Shown here: positions 37,027 to 45,630 of the stretch, one piece after another
Numbering within the stretch: the first letter of the stretch is position 1
Layout of the letters: the number at the start of each line of letters is the position of its first letter
Origin: Cupriavidus basilensis OR16
Lineage (GTDB): Bacteria; Pseudomonadota; Gammaproteobacteria; Burkholderiales; Burkholderiaceae
Direction: 5' to 3'
Assembly: GCF_000243095.1 (NCBI RefSeq)
Contig: NZ_AHJE01000098.1
Coordinates: 26,679-90,678, forward strand
DNA length: 64,000 nucleotides
Notes under the pieces: generated by a model
Seen by the model: the letters and a program-made list of their open reading frames with translations, nothing else
Databases searched by the model: none
Told to the model about the DNA's origin: nothing
Program-made: the position numbers and the translations under genes

Positions 37027-37277
37027 TGGTGATTCTCCTCGATTGACTGCTATTGCCTGGAACAGGAGGGTGCGCCCGCATGGGCACGATTCCCCTCACG
37101 CATGATAGGAGCATGAATCGGGATTGAAGGTTCCGTTGTGTCCGACAGGCACCGACAAGGCCACAGGCATTTTCCCATGCCCCCAGGCCGCGCGGCCTTG
37201 CTATAATGCGCCGCGCTGGCCGTTGCGCCAGCATCGAAGCAGCATGCCGCACGGACAGGGGCCTTCCCTGTTCGCGC

Positions 37278-37283
37278 TACAAT
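37278..37283 (+). promoter_or_regulatory. -10 element TACAAT of tRNA-Ser
   Basis: TACAAT sits 17 bp before the tRNA 5' end, at the expected distance. A second TATAAT at 37202-37207 lies further upstream. The -35 elements are weak. Confidence 0.45.
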
Positions 37284-37299
37284 GCCTGCTCTTCCCCCG

Positions 37300-37389
37300 G
37301 GAAGCGTGGCCGAGTGGTTTAAGGCAGCAGTCTTGAAAACTGCCGATGGGGTGACCCATCCGTGAGTTCGAATCTCACCGCTTCCGCCA
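37300..37389 (+). tRNA. tRNA-Ser (UGA)
   Basis: 90 nt with encoded CCA. The acceptor pairs GGAAGCG with CGCTTCC, a long variable arm (GATGGGGTGACCCATC) marks a class II tRNA, and the anticodon loop CTTGAAA gives UGA. A T6 run follows. The 3' end is duplicated at 45014-45025. Confidence 0.97.
37378..37389 (+). repeat. Proposed attL: tRNA-Ser 3' end
   Basis: CCGCTTCCGCCA, followed by A and T6, is repeated at 45014-45025 (followed by GA and T6), bracketing 7.6 kb. It is a candidate site-specific integration scar. Confidence 0.5.
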
Positions 37390-37409
37390 ATTTTTTGAAT
37401 GGCTTTTTT

Positions 37410-37434
37410 ATGCCAAATGGCTGCCATTTGGCAT
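37410..37434. repeat. 25-bp palindrome after tRNA-Ser
   Basis: ATGCCAAATGGC and its exact complement around a single central T, just inside the proposed island end. It could be an operator or a terminator of the tRNA with the upstream T run. Confidence 0.6.
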
Positions 37435-37627
37435 GACATCATCTGCGGGCATCGGAGGGATGGGTTTGGAAGACTTATGCCTCACGCTCAGGCCACTGAT
37501 CGCTGATTTGCCCGCTCAAAAACTCCGCTTCATTGAATATGGCGTCGCCCGGAAACATGCCGGACGACTGCACTGGCCGCTCGGCCGGCGCTGGGTCGGT
37601 CTAGAAGTAGATGACGACGGGGCCTGA
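37433..37627 (+). CDS. Possible 64-aa ORF
   Basis: This small ORF (ending RRWVGLEVDDDGA) lies between tRNA-Ser and pilY1. An internal ATG at 37460 (GLEDLCLTL) follows a GGAGG-like sequence. There is no family match that I can see; it may be a remnant or non-coding. Confidence 0.25.
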   Translation: MTSSAGIGGMGLEDLCLTLRPLIADLPAQKLRFIEYGVARKHAGRLHWPLGRRWVGLEVDDDGA

Positions 37628-37672
37628 GAGCACTCGAGTACGACTGCCGACCGCCTGCGCTAAGCGCCGCCC

Positions 37673-40600
37673 CTAGTCGATAATCCCGCGCCAGTAAGTA
37701 CGATAGCGACGACCCAACTTAGGTCCGGACGGCGTGTATACATTGGTGCCGCTGACGGCCGCCTGGTACGTATTGCCGCCAATCTGGACCGAAATCGGGA
37801 CCGGCGTGGGCGCATAGCCGCCGCCGGTCAGCACTTGATAGCGATCTGCGGCCGTAAAGCCACCGTCGCCCGTGAGATCACTGGTGGAAGCGGCGGTCAG
37901 ATAGTTCATCATGTAGTAGCGCGCTTCCCCGAGGTTTCCCGTACACGAATTGGTAGCCGCTGTGGCCGGGATGTTGGTGGTAAACATGACGGTGCCGGAC
38001 AGCGTGGTGGAGCCGCTGACAACCTTCTCCCCCGCAGCGAGCGTCACGTACCAGCCGCTTGCCGTCGATAGCGCCGTCGTGGCGGCGGCGATCTGGGCTG
38101 GGGTGCCGACCTGCACCAGATCAGCGGTGGCGTCATAGAGTTGGCCTGCAACGCCCGTCGTGGCGCCTGCCACTCCTTCGGTGATGGGTGTCGAACGCAC
38201 GGCGTTCAGGCTGTGGTCATCCTTGATCATGTAATACCGATTCTGGATGGTCGTATCGAACGGGTGCTCGCGGTCACCGGAGCCGATCAGCAGGTTATCG
38301 TTCGGGTTCAGCGCGGTGGCGGGCACAATGTCGGGCGCGAAAAGGAATTTACGCGCAGCAGCACCGCTTCCCCCAAGCGTGGCAAGCTTGGTCACGGTCC
38401 AGTTCGCCGGCGAGGCGTCGCCGATGTTAATGCGCCAGACGTTGGCGCCGGTATCGACCGCGTAGAGACGATCGATATAGCCATCGCGGTTGGAATCGTA
38501 GATCGCGACATTGGCGGGAATGGCGTAGGTCATACCCGGCACATTCAAACCCGCTGAGCCGGTGGTCGCGGCCGGGCCGGCCTGCCAGACCAGATTGCCG
38601 GTGGCAGCGTCCAGCACCATCACACCGCGGCCCTGAGTAGCAGTGCCTTGCACGATGGTGTCGTTGGCGGTGGCATCGTAGCCCAGCCCAAAAACAACTA
38701 CCGGATTGCCCTGGTTGGCCTTCACCTTCGCGACGCGCAGGTCCGACCAGGTCTGCCCCAGCTCTCCAAAACCCGCATCGCTGGCGCTATGCCTCCACAG
38801 CAGCTTCGGGACGCTGGGATTGGTCACATCCAGGGCATAGATGAAGTTCCCGCCCCGACGCATGGTCAGGAACAGATAGGCCTTGGTGACCGTCCCGGTG
38901 GTGGGGTCCGACTCCGTGTAGGTCGTTGACGAACCATCCACGAAATAGGGCTTTGGCGCGGAACTCGAGATCAATGGCGCGTGGTTGTACATCCTGCCGA
39001 ACTTCGGGAAATGCTCCGACGGAATGAAGCTCCACAGTTCCGCACCGCCGGCACTGCTCTGGCCACCCTTGACAGCATGCAACATGCCGTCGTTGGCGCC
39101 GTAAAAGACCACGATGTCGTCGGCAGTGCGGTTGTAGTTGATCACGGCCGGCCGGGAGTGCAGTACATCGCCATGGGCAAAGCCACGAATATTGTAGACG
39201 GGCGGGGCCGAAGGGTTGGCGACAAGGGGGTCATCCGCCAGGGTATTACCCCCTCGCACCCAATTGATGACAGGCTCGGTGTTGGCCCCGCTCGGCAGGC
39301 CGAGCATTGTGGCCACGATCGAAGAATTGCTGGTGCTGAATGGCGTGCCAGACAGGGAAGAGCCCGTCGTGCAACCGCCGGTGCAGGTGTAGACGTTGCG
39401 GCTCGCCTGATTCTGCGCAAATGTGGTACGCAGGTATTGCCCCACGCCGCCCTTTTCCACCAGATCTCCGTCCGGTGAATCCGAACTCCCTCCCACGCCC
39501 TGCGAATCCACGTAGTAATTGGGATCCCAGAAAGTGGAGGGATTGGTCCAGAAGCTGATCACGTTTGGGTTGACGAAGCCCGTTGTACTGCTCAGCACCT
39601 TCGCGCCAGCGCTATCGGCCATATACACGTTACCGGTCGAGTCCACAGCCAGTTGGTACTGCTTCAGGTTGCCGACCCAATTCGGCTTGGCGTAGGCGTC
39701 AGGGCGGAACGTGCCCAGGTATACCTGGTTCAGATAGGTGCCACGCACACTTACCGACACCGGCAAGGAAACCGAGGCGAAAACTGAGTTCACCGCCTGG
39801 ATCTGAGCCAGGATATTGCTCAACGCCGTAGCCAGGGCGGTATCACTGCCGGCCTGGAAGTAGTCGCCACCGCCATTGCCGGCGACGCCCTGCATCATGG
39901 CCGTGAAAGCGGTATTCTGCTGCGCGTTGTAAGCGTCGATGGTGAAGGTGGTCACGGATCCGTTCGCGGCGGCCGCGCTACCGGCGCCGAGGTCCGGGCG
40001 CAACTTCAGGAAACGTGCCCAGGCAGCCTGGACATTCGAGATCGTGGAATACCCAGGGTATTTCGCCAGCGTGGTCGCGGCCGGGTCCGTGCTGGCGGGC
40101 ACGGGCGGCAACTGGCCCTGTCGGTTGTTGCCGATGAAGATGATGTAGGTATGCGCGCAGCCGCTGCCGCCCATCGGGCTGTTGTAAGCCGAACCATTGG
40201 CAGAACCCTTGTAGGCAAAGCCCGAGGACAAGGCGCCAATGGCTGAGGTTGTTAGATTATCCTTGTTGGTGCCGGAATTGCCTGAGTAATCCGCGAGCGG
40301 GTCCATGCCCGCCCAACTGTTGGAACCTTTGAGATAGAGCCAGGCTTCGTACAAGGCGTTGGCGTAGTCGCCGGACGACTGGTCGACTTCTTCTTCGGGT
40401 GCATTGACATTGATGCCGGCAACGATGTTCTGCAGCGCAGTGTTATTGGCGGCCACGCTCATGTCGCGTATGCCATAGCGCAAGTAGCCGCCATCGCGCT
40501 TGTTTGCCAGGGAGAACATCATCAGGCCCACATTGGCCGGCTGCTTCAGGCCAGCCACAAAGTTCTTGATGGCCGTCAGTTCCGCCTGGCCCTGCGTTGC

Positions 40601-40789
40601 CGAGCCGACCCATTTCTGCGAAGCCTTCGACCAGTTGGCAGTGTTGTCCAGGATAAACAGGATGTTCGGCGCCGGCGATTTCACGCCTGGCGGCTGGTTG
40701 AAGATATCGGTGTCATCCGTGCGGCCGGTGATCGACACTAGCGCCAGCGAGGCCAGCACAACGAGCTTCAGCAGTCTCAACGTATTCAC
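37673..40789 (-). CDS. pilY1: PilY1-type pilus tip adhesin
   Basis: The 1038-aa protein has an N-terminal signal peptide, then NILFILDNTANWSK (about 43), a von Willebrand A-like start in which the MIDAS DxSxS is altered. The middle is variable and Ser/Gly-rich. The C-terminal half is a PilY1 beta-propeller: FYGANDGMLHAVKGG, FLTMRRGGNFIYALDVTNP, and the calcium loop DSNRDGYIDRLYAVDTGANVWRI (D, N, D, Y, D spacing). A dockerin-like DLTGDGGFTAADRY lies near the end. It is the last gene of the minor-pilin operon and probably sits at the pilus tip. Confidence 0.93.
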   Translation of the reverse strand: MNTLRLLKLVVLASLALVSITGRTDDTDIFNQPPGVKSPAPNILFILDNTANWSKASQKWVGSATQGQAELTAIKNFVAGLKQPANVGLMMFSLANKRDGGYLRYGIRDMSVAANNTALQNIVAGINVNAPEEEVDQSSGDYANALYEAWLYLKGSNSWAGMDPLADYSGNSGTNKDNLTTSAIGALSSGFAYKGSANGSAYNSPMGGSGCAHTYIIFIGNNRQGQLPPVPASTDPAATTLAKYPGYSTISNVQAAWARFLKLRPDLGAGSAAAANGSVTTFTIDAYNAQQNTAFTAMMQGVAGNGGGDYFQAGSDTALATALSNILAQIQAVNSVFASVSLPVSVSVRGTYLNQVYLGTFRPDAYAKPNWVGNLKQYQLAVDSTGNVYMADSAGAKVLSSTTGFVNPNVISFWTNPSTFWDPNYYVDSQGVGGSSDSPDGDLVEKGGVGQYLRTTFAQNQASRNVYTCTGGCTTGSSLSGTPFSTSNSSIVATMLGLPSGANTEPVINWVRGGNTLADDPLVANPSAPPVYNIRGFAHGDVLHSRPAVINYNRTADDIVVFYGANDGMLHAVKGGQSSAGGAELWSFIPSEHFPKFGRMYNHAPLISSSAPKPYFVDGSSTTYTESDPTTGTVTKAYLFLTMRRGGNFIYALDVTNPSVPKLLWRHSASDAGFGELGQTWSDLRVAKVKANQGNPVVVFGLGYDATANDTIVQGTATQGRGVMVLDAATGNLVWQAGPAATTGSAGLNVPGMTYAIPANVAIYDSNRDGYIDRLYAVDTGANVWRINIGDASPANWTVTKLATLGGSGAAARKFLFAPDIVPATALNPNDNLLIGSGDREHPFDTTIQNRYYMIKDDHSLNAVRSTPITEGVAGATTGVAGQLYDATADLVQVGTPAQIAAATTALSTASGWYVTLAAGEKVVSGSTTLSGTVMFTTNIPATAATNSCTGNLGEARYYMMNYLTAASTSDLTGDGGFTAADRYQVLTGGGYAPTPVPISVQIGGNTYQAAVSGTNVYTPSGPKLGRRYRTYWRGIID

Positions 40790-40819
40790 GGTGGCCCCCC
40801 GGGCACTACAAGTTGTTGT

Positions 40820-41290
40820 CTATGGACAGGTCGCAGTCGCATTCATCCGCACCCTGGCACCTTGATGCACGGTGACGGTGGTGCCGCTTCGATTGTCGGT
40901 TGCAACCGCACTGATGTCCCAATAGGTATCCTTCGGCGCCGAGTCCGCGAAGTCGACGCTGTAACCGTCCGCCGCAGTCATCTGCAAGCATGCCGGCTTG
41001 GTGGTCTGGACGGTGTAGTCCGCCACGCCGTCGTTATTGATATCGATGCTGAAAGTCTGCGCGGTGGGCGTGTAGAAATTGCTGACCGAGCCGATGATTT
41101 TCTCGATCGCCTGCTGCGCGGCGGCCGTAGCCTCGATTTTGGCTTGCTGGTTGCCCACGACTTTCAGGTTGGTCTTGCTCATGCGCACGGCCGAGACCAC
41201 CATCAGTGTCAGGACAATCAACATGACCAGCCCCACCAGCAGGCTCATACCAGCCTGGCGAAGCCTGCCTCGGAATGATCGAAGCCTCAT
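40820..41290 (-). CDS. pilX: PilX-like minor pilin assembly protein
   Basis: ATG 41290 is chosen for GGAGAGAG upstream; GTG 41296 overlaps the pilW stop. The 156-aa protein has a basic leader, then a long hydrophobic helix (MSLLVGLVMLIVLTLMVV) with the Gly-Met cleavage context of PilX, and a PilX-type soluble domain rich in Ala and Thr. Two Cys near the C-terminus may pair. It sits between pilW and pilY1. Confidence 0.85.
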   Translation of the reverse strand: MRLRSFRGRLRQAGMSLLVGLVMLIVLTLMVVSAVRMSKTNLKVVGNQQAKIEATAAAQQAIEKIIGSVSNFYTPTAQTFSIDINNDGVADYTVQTTKPACLQMTAADGYSVDFADSAPKDTYWDISAVATDNRSGTTVTVHQGARVRMNATATCP

Positions 41291-41292
41291 CT

Positions 41293-42351
41293 TCACTCTC
41301 TCCGGCTGCTGGGGTTGATGACGCGCACAACGCCGGTGTAGACGTGCCGCTTGAAATTGTCCGAGAAGGGGCCTACTGAGCCGGCTACTCCCATGCTGTA
41401 GGTCTTCGCCGCCAATGTGCTGTCAACAAAGGCGGACACCTCCGTGTTGCGCGCAAGCAAGCTGACCTGCACGGCCATGACATTGGGCCAGTCGACGAGC
41501 GCTGGCGCGGTTATGAAGGGAACGGCTGGCGCGCCCGCTCCGACAGCGTCGACGCCGTAGTCCAGTTGCAGGTTCTCGATACCGTCGACCAGTGGCGTCG
41601 TGACCCAGCTCGACGCGCCGCCCGCTACTGCGATTTCCAGGCGTTTTAGCGTCGGCACCGGCTTGCCGCCATCCGCGCCCGCGGTGCACGTAGTGGCGCC
41701 AGCGGCCAGGATGTTGCACGGGCTGATGAAGTAGATATGCTCGATGTAGCGGCGAAGCGCGGCCGGCGTGACACCATCGTTTTGCACCAGGGTGTACACG
41801 GAGGGGGTTGTCGGTGTAGGGTCCGGACCGACCGCCGTCACCGGCGTACCGGTGGGGGTAGTTTGCACATAAACCTGACCTGCCACGGCAGTGGCAAGCG
41901 TTGGCAGTATGTCGGTCGTTTCCAGACGGCGCACCACCAGGATATCCGTCCCTGCCACGTGATTTGCGTTCGGCAGGCACGCCGACAGCGGAGCCGGTAC
42001 GGTGGCTGGAGCATCGTAACCCTGCATGGGCAAGGCGAAGGAATTGCCAATGCTGGTCTTGTCGAGTGCGCACGGATCCGGCAAGGCAGACAGCGCCGCA
42101 AACGTGCCGCCAAACTGGCCATAGTAGCCGGCATGCTGGATATCGTCCTCCAGCAGCGTAAATGCATAGCGACCGTTTTCAATCTGCCGGGCGGACTTGT
42201 CGAGCTCGGTGCGGGTGCTGCTCTGCTGGCTGATCAGCGCCGCGACACCTGCCATCAGGAACAGGCCGATCACGATTGCGATCATCAGTTCGACCAGCGA
42301 AAAGCCGGCGTGCTGGGAGCGCAAACGTGATGAGGCGGTTGACTTTGCCAT
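41293..42351 (-). CDS. pilW: PilW-like minor pilin
   Basis: The 352-aa protein has a prepilin leader ending in HAG before FSLVELMIAIVIGLFLMAG, the cleavage and helix signature. Long pilins of this size are PilW. The C-terminal soluble domain has Cys pairs and TAFVDSTLAAKTYSMG-like text. It overlaps pilX by its stop codon and lies 10 bp from pilV, so the genes are cotranscribed. It is intact. Confidence 0.9.
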   Translation of the reverse strand: MAKSTASSRLRSQHAGFSLVELMIAIVIGLFLMAGVAALISQQSSTRTELDKSARQIENGRYAFTLLEDDIQHAGYYGQFGGTFAALSALPDPCALDKTSIGNSFALPMQGYDAPATVPAPLSACLPNANHVAGTDILVVRRLETTDILPTLATAVAGQVYVQTTPTGTPVTAVGPDPTPTTPSVYTLVQNDGVTPAALRRYIEHIYFISPCNILAAGATTCTAGADGGKPVPTLKRLEIAVAGGASSWVTTPLVDGIENLQLDYGVDAVGAGAPAVPFITAPALVDWPNVMAVQVSLLARNTEVSAFVDSTLAAKTYSMGVAGSVGPFSDNFKRHVYTGVVRVINPSSRRE

Positions 42352-42361
42352 GTATCGAGCC

Positions 42362-42946
42362 TCAGTTCAGGTTGGCAATCTGCAGCGTCGCGCTGACCAC
42401 CCGCCGCCGGGCTTCGTCAGCGTACAGCCCCTTGCCGCAACCAAGGCCCGCGCCCGGCGCCACCGTCTTCCCCATGCCCAGCCAGGCCACGCTAACCAGA
42501 TAGACGCCGCTGATGCTGTCATAGCTGACGCAGCCGCGCGCGCCGATCATGGCGCCGACGCTGCCACTGGCACTGGTTTCAGCCGCGCCGGCGAGCAGGC
42601 TGCCCCAGGTCGCAAGATCCCCGTTGGCCATGGTGTAGGCCTGGACAGTGCCAAGGGAGCAGGCTGGCGCGGCGGCCGCGCCAGTTCCAAGATAAGGCTG
42701 CCCGTTGACCGGATCGGTGGTGAAGGCATAACAGCCAGCGACCGACCGGTTGGCATTGATGCGGCCGATCATATCCTGCAGCAGGATCAGGGCCTGGGTG
42801 CGCTGGTACGACTCGGCCTCCGCGCGCTGGCTGGTCAACATCAGGCCCACAAGTCCCAGCAATCCGACCAGCAGGATGATCAGCGTAACGACAGCCTCGA
42901 TCAGGCTGAATCCCGAGTGGCGGCATTTTGGCGGCGGCCTGCGCAT
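42362..42946 (-). CDS. pilV: PilV-like minor pilin
   Basis: ATG 42946 overlaps the stop of the FimT-like gene. The 194-aa protein has prepilin leader RHSG before FSLIEAVVTLIILLVGLLGLVGLML and a soluble domain with four Cys residues. PilV proteins prime pilus assembly. There is no frameshift. The leader is short and basic. Confidence 0.88.
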   Translation of the reverse strand: MRRPPPKCRHSGFSLIEAVVTLIILLVGLLGLVGLMLTSQRAEAESYQRTQALILLQDMIGRINANRSVAGCYAFTTDPVNGQPYLGTGAAAAPACSLGTVQAYTMANGDLATWGSLLAGAAETSASGSVGAMIGARGCVSYDSISGVYLVSVAWLGMGKTVAPGAGLGCGKGLYADEARRRVVSATLQIANLN

Positions 42947-43428
42947 CAGCAACTCCCTGCCTGGCTGCTAGGCAGCCCGCTCAAATCGACGTTGATGCAG
43001 CGCTGCGGTGCACTGGAGTTGGCCGCACTGATGCCAAAAGGGCTGATCGTGGCAGCGAGGCGGCCATTGCCGTTGTAGACGAGCCCGGCCACAGGACCTG
43101 TCATGGTCAGCCCCTGCAACGCCTCGTGCTGGCTGAGGGTGATGGCGCCACTTGTGACCGTCCAGCCGTTCTGCCAGCCGCCCGTCGCTGCAGCGACGGT
43201 CACGCCGCTATTGCGCTTTATCGCCTCGCTGCGGGCGTAGATCAATGCGGAGACAATCTCATAGCCAGCCGCCCGGATCCGCTGCCCCAATATGAAATCT
43301 CGAAAGTAGGGAGTGGCGATGGCCGCCAGAATAGCGACGATCGTCACTACAGTAATCAGTTCGATCAAGGTGAACCCCCGCTGCGTGCGTCTTCGCGCGT
43401 GCGGCACTTCTACCGGGCTGGGCAACAT
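42946..43428 (-). CDS. fimT: FimT/GspH-type minor pilin
   Basis: ATG 43428 is set by GGAGGGAAAA. The 160-aa protein has prepilin site RRTQRG before FTLIELITVVTIVAILAAIATP and a GspH/FimT beta domain (SEAIKRNSGVTVAAATGGWQ). It overlaps pilV by four bases and is preceded by the PilE-like gene. It is likely to be near the pilus base or tip. Confidence 0.87.
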   Translation of the reverse strand: MLPSPVEVPHARRRTQRGFTLIELITVVTIVAILAAIATPYFRDFILGQRIRAAGYEIVSALIYARSEAIKRNSGVTVAAATGGWQNGWTVTSGAITLSQHEALQGLTMTGPVAGLVYNGNGRLAATISPFGISAANSSAPQRCINVDLSGLPSSQAGSC

Positions 43429-43449
43429 TTTTCCCTCCATGATCCACAC

Positions 43450-43962
43450 TCACCAGCAACTGGCAACGGTGCCGCTGCCGCTGACCCCCTTGGCGCCGGT
43501 CTGGTCGATGGTGAGATTCATGCATTGGGTGTCGTTGGTAGCCTGCGCGCCGGTCGGCGTGGCGGTCACGAGATAGGTCGGCGGGGTAACAGCATTGCTG
43601 GCTGCCACGGTGACGTTGTAGTTCTTCGCCACTTCCGCGGGAACGGTGGCATAGCCGAGCGCCGTCATGGTGGTAGCGTATTGACGTGCGTCGAGGTTGT
43701 ACTGCTCTTGCTGGTTGGCCACCCCAAGAATAAAACTCTGGGCGGCGGAGCGGTTGCTCCGGATCACGTATTGGATGTACGAGGGATAAGCGATGGCCGC
43801 GAGGATCGCGATGATGGCCACCGTGATCATCACTTCAATCAGCGTGAAACCCAACTGTGCGCTGACCATGCGCAAAACCGTTGCCGTCCTCGGTTCACCG
43901 GTGGTAAACAAGCGCGCAGCAAACATCGCGCCTGCCGGCTCTCGGCAAGAAGACTGACCCAT
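43450..43962 (-). CDS. pilE: PilE-like type IV pilin
   Basis: The cleavage signature QLG before FTLIEVMITVAIIAILAAIAYPSYI is clear, followed by the alpha-beta linker and a C-terminal disulfide (CMN and ASCW near the end). ATG 43962 gives 170 aa but an unusually long 37-residue leader; a later ATG (VSAQLG) gives a shorter leader but no ribosome site. It is the first gene of the operon. It resembles ComP/PilE minor pilins; a role in DNA uptake or twitching is possible. Confidence 0.85.
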   Translation of the reverse strand: MGQSSCREPAGAMFAARLFTTGEPRTATVLRMVSAQLGFTLIEVMITVAIIAILAAIAYPSYIQYVIRSNRSAAQSFILGVANQQEQYNLDARQYATTMTALGYATVPAEVAKNYNVTVAASNAVTPPTYLVTATPTGAQATNDTQCMNLTIDQTGAKGVSGSGTVASCW

Positions 43963-44520
43963 GATTGACCCCGAAGTACGTTTATTTTTTGTATTCCAGT
44001 TCTTCCGGCTGATTTTAATGCGTGCTTCCGGACAGACTGTGCTTAATTTAGCAATTTGTGTGTGCCTCCGCCACTGATTCGTACGGGCCAACAGGATATT
44101 TGTCCGGCACGTAGCGAATTTCAGACAGCCACCGGCTGCCGTGTGCCGGCACGCCCATGCCTTCGCGATGCACGAGCGCAAAAAAGTGATTAAAGAGCAT
44201 TAAATGCGTTGATAACGGGGAGGACGGACAAGCGGCCTCGGCCGATAGTTTTGCCGTTGATGGGCCAAGCTGCCTGCGCAGTCGCGACGCCCGCGCCCTT
44301 GGGTGAGCCGCGCCAGGCCGCCCTCCGATCCAGCCTGATGCACGTTAGGCGCCATCGTGATCGCCGGACGCATCGCGGCAAAAGAACCAACCCCAACTCC
44401 ACGTGACTGGCGATTACTGCGACACGCGATTGTGGCGGAGCGGGCGTAACCGGAATAATCGATACTGAGTCACGGCCAGATAGCGCCAGCTGCCAGCGCA
44501 GGCGACGCCATGATTCCCCA

Positions 44521-44610
44521 CATCACCACGGTCTTGAGCGGAGGGGCCAGGTACAGCCCAACGATATCGCGCGCCATCTCTGCAAACCACGGGTTGGTGG
44601 AGAATGTGAA
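44521..44610 (-). pseudogene. IS630-type transposase fragment
   Basis: Read on the minus strand, about 30 codons (FTFSTNPWFAEMARDIVG then LYLAPPLKTVVM) match the stretch that in IS630-family transposases precedes the catalytic DEKSQ motif, but the DEKSQ itself is absent; the frame continues into unrelated sequence. This is recognised from memory, not searched. Confidence 0.6.
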
Positions 44611-44677
44611 GCCTCCCCCCCGCCTTTGTGGGTACCGGGCGCGCTTATCTGTTGACGAAAGAGCGCACTCCTGACCG

Positions 44678-44688
44678 CCCCCCCCCCC
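44678..44688. repeat. C11 homopolymer
   Basis: Eleven consecutive C residues, next to a GC-rich tract. Such runs are prone to slippage in vivo and to sequencing error. Confidence 0.9.
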
Positions 44689-44934
44689 GCGGCCAGACCG
44701 GGCTGCAGCGAGCAATGGTCTCCGCTCAGCCTTCACGGGCGCTTCGGGATCGAAGCGCCTGACGTTCTGCTCTGTATCAGGAGATGATCAAAGCCGGTAT
44801 TGCGACGCTTGCCGGCGACCAGACTGACGTAGCGCAGAACCCATTTGCCTTGCCCTTTGGCATTTGATGGGTGGAGCACAAGACCCGTCACGTGTCATTT
44901 CCACCTGGATGACGCGGGAACACATTGGGTAGTA

Positions 44935-45000
44935 TTTTGAGCATATTTAACAAATAATTTATAAAAATATTTAATATTTTATTAAATTTCCCTAACTTGA
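44935..45000. other. Extremely AT-rich tract
   Basis: About 65 bases almost without G or C (from GTATTTTGAGC through AAATATTTAATATTTTATTAAATTT), in sharp contrast to the surrounding GC-rich DNA. It is adjacent to the proposed attR. Confidence 0.85.
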
Positions 45001-45013
45001 ATTCTCGCGGCCG

Positions 45014-45025
45014 CCGCTTCCGCCA
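45014..45025 (+). repeat. Proposed attR: copy of tRNA-Ser 3' end
   Basis: CCGCTTCCGCCA is identical to the last 12 bases of tRNA-Ser at 37378-37389 and is likewise followed by an A/T6 run (with one extra G). Confidence 0.5.
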
Positions 45026-45099
45026 GATTTTTTCTCCACGGCACAGTTGGCGCCTTCGTTACTCGTGGGGAATTATCCTCACGCTCCGCGCTGCCCGCT

Positions 45100-45474
45100 T
45101 CACCCTGGCTCGACCGGCGCCGTCAGCAAGCGATAAGCCTGCTCCTGCGTAATATCCAGCCGGTAGTGCCGGGCCAGCATGCGCGCGAAGTGATGCGCGG
45201 TGCCCGGCTCGCAGTGCCTCAACTGCTCGCGGTAGGCCTCCAACTCGAAACGCAGCCGCCAGCGCGGGCTTGCCAGGTAGAGCACGCCCATCAGGCCGCA
45301 CCAGCGCCAGAACTGGCGCACATGCACCTTCTCGTGCTCGATCAGCGCGTGGCTCACGCCGGGCCGCACCAGGATCAGCGGCCCCGGCGCAAAGCCATCG
45401 AACCCGCGCGGAATCAGCCACCGGGACTTGGTCTCGATCAGCAGGCAGAGGGGGGATTTGCAGAAGCGGATCAT
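45100..45474 (-). CDS. Small HEKVH-motif protein
   Basis: The 124-aa protein from ATG 45474 has a basic N-terminus and, near residue 50, LIEHEKVHVRQFW, an HExxH zinc-metalloprotease-like motif, followed by FELEAYREQLRH, where a downstream Glu could act as third ligand. It lacks a signal peptide. Similar small HExxH proteins occur in phages and chromosomes; activity is unproven. It lies just outside the proposed island. Confidence 0.6.
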   Translation of the reverse strand: MIRFCKSPLCLLIETKSRWLIPRGFDGFAPGPLILVRPGVSHALIEHEKVHVRQFWRWCGLMGVLYLASPRWRLRFELEAYREQLRHCEPGTAHHFARMLARHYRLDITQEQAYRLLTAPVEPG

Positions 45475-45580
45475 GGCAGGCGACGGCAGTGCGCGAGCGC
45501 AGGGCGCGCATGGGCGTGTATAGCCCAAGCCTATCAGGTCACGCGGGCTCGCGCCCAAACCTGTCCGCCAGAATAAAAAC

Positions 45581-45599
45581 GCCCCGCTTTTGGCGGGGC
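45581..45599 (-). terminator. Terminator of the glucarate-locus transcript
   Basis: 7-bp GC stem (GCCCCGC) with a short T-rich loop; on the minus strand it is followed by GTTTTTA. It lies about 32 bases past the TctC-type gene. Confidence 0.75.
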
Positions 45600-45630
45600 A
45601 AAGAGCAATGCCTGGATGGATCGCGTGCGC

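Larger units (their letters stand above)
43963..45099. other. 1.1-kb degenerate intergenic region
   Basis: It carries no intact gene. It holds the pil operon promoter region, an IS630-type transposase fragment (44521-44610), a C11 tract (44678-44688), an AT-rich tract (44935-45000) and a copy of the tRNA-Ser 3' end (45014-45025). It looks like decayed mobile DNA. Confidence 0.6.

Noticed and set aside
44020..44100. Sigma-54 promoter before the pilus operon
   Set aside because: A GGCAC and a TTGCT are present on the minus strand but two bases too far apart for the -24/-12 geometry.
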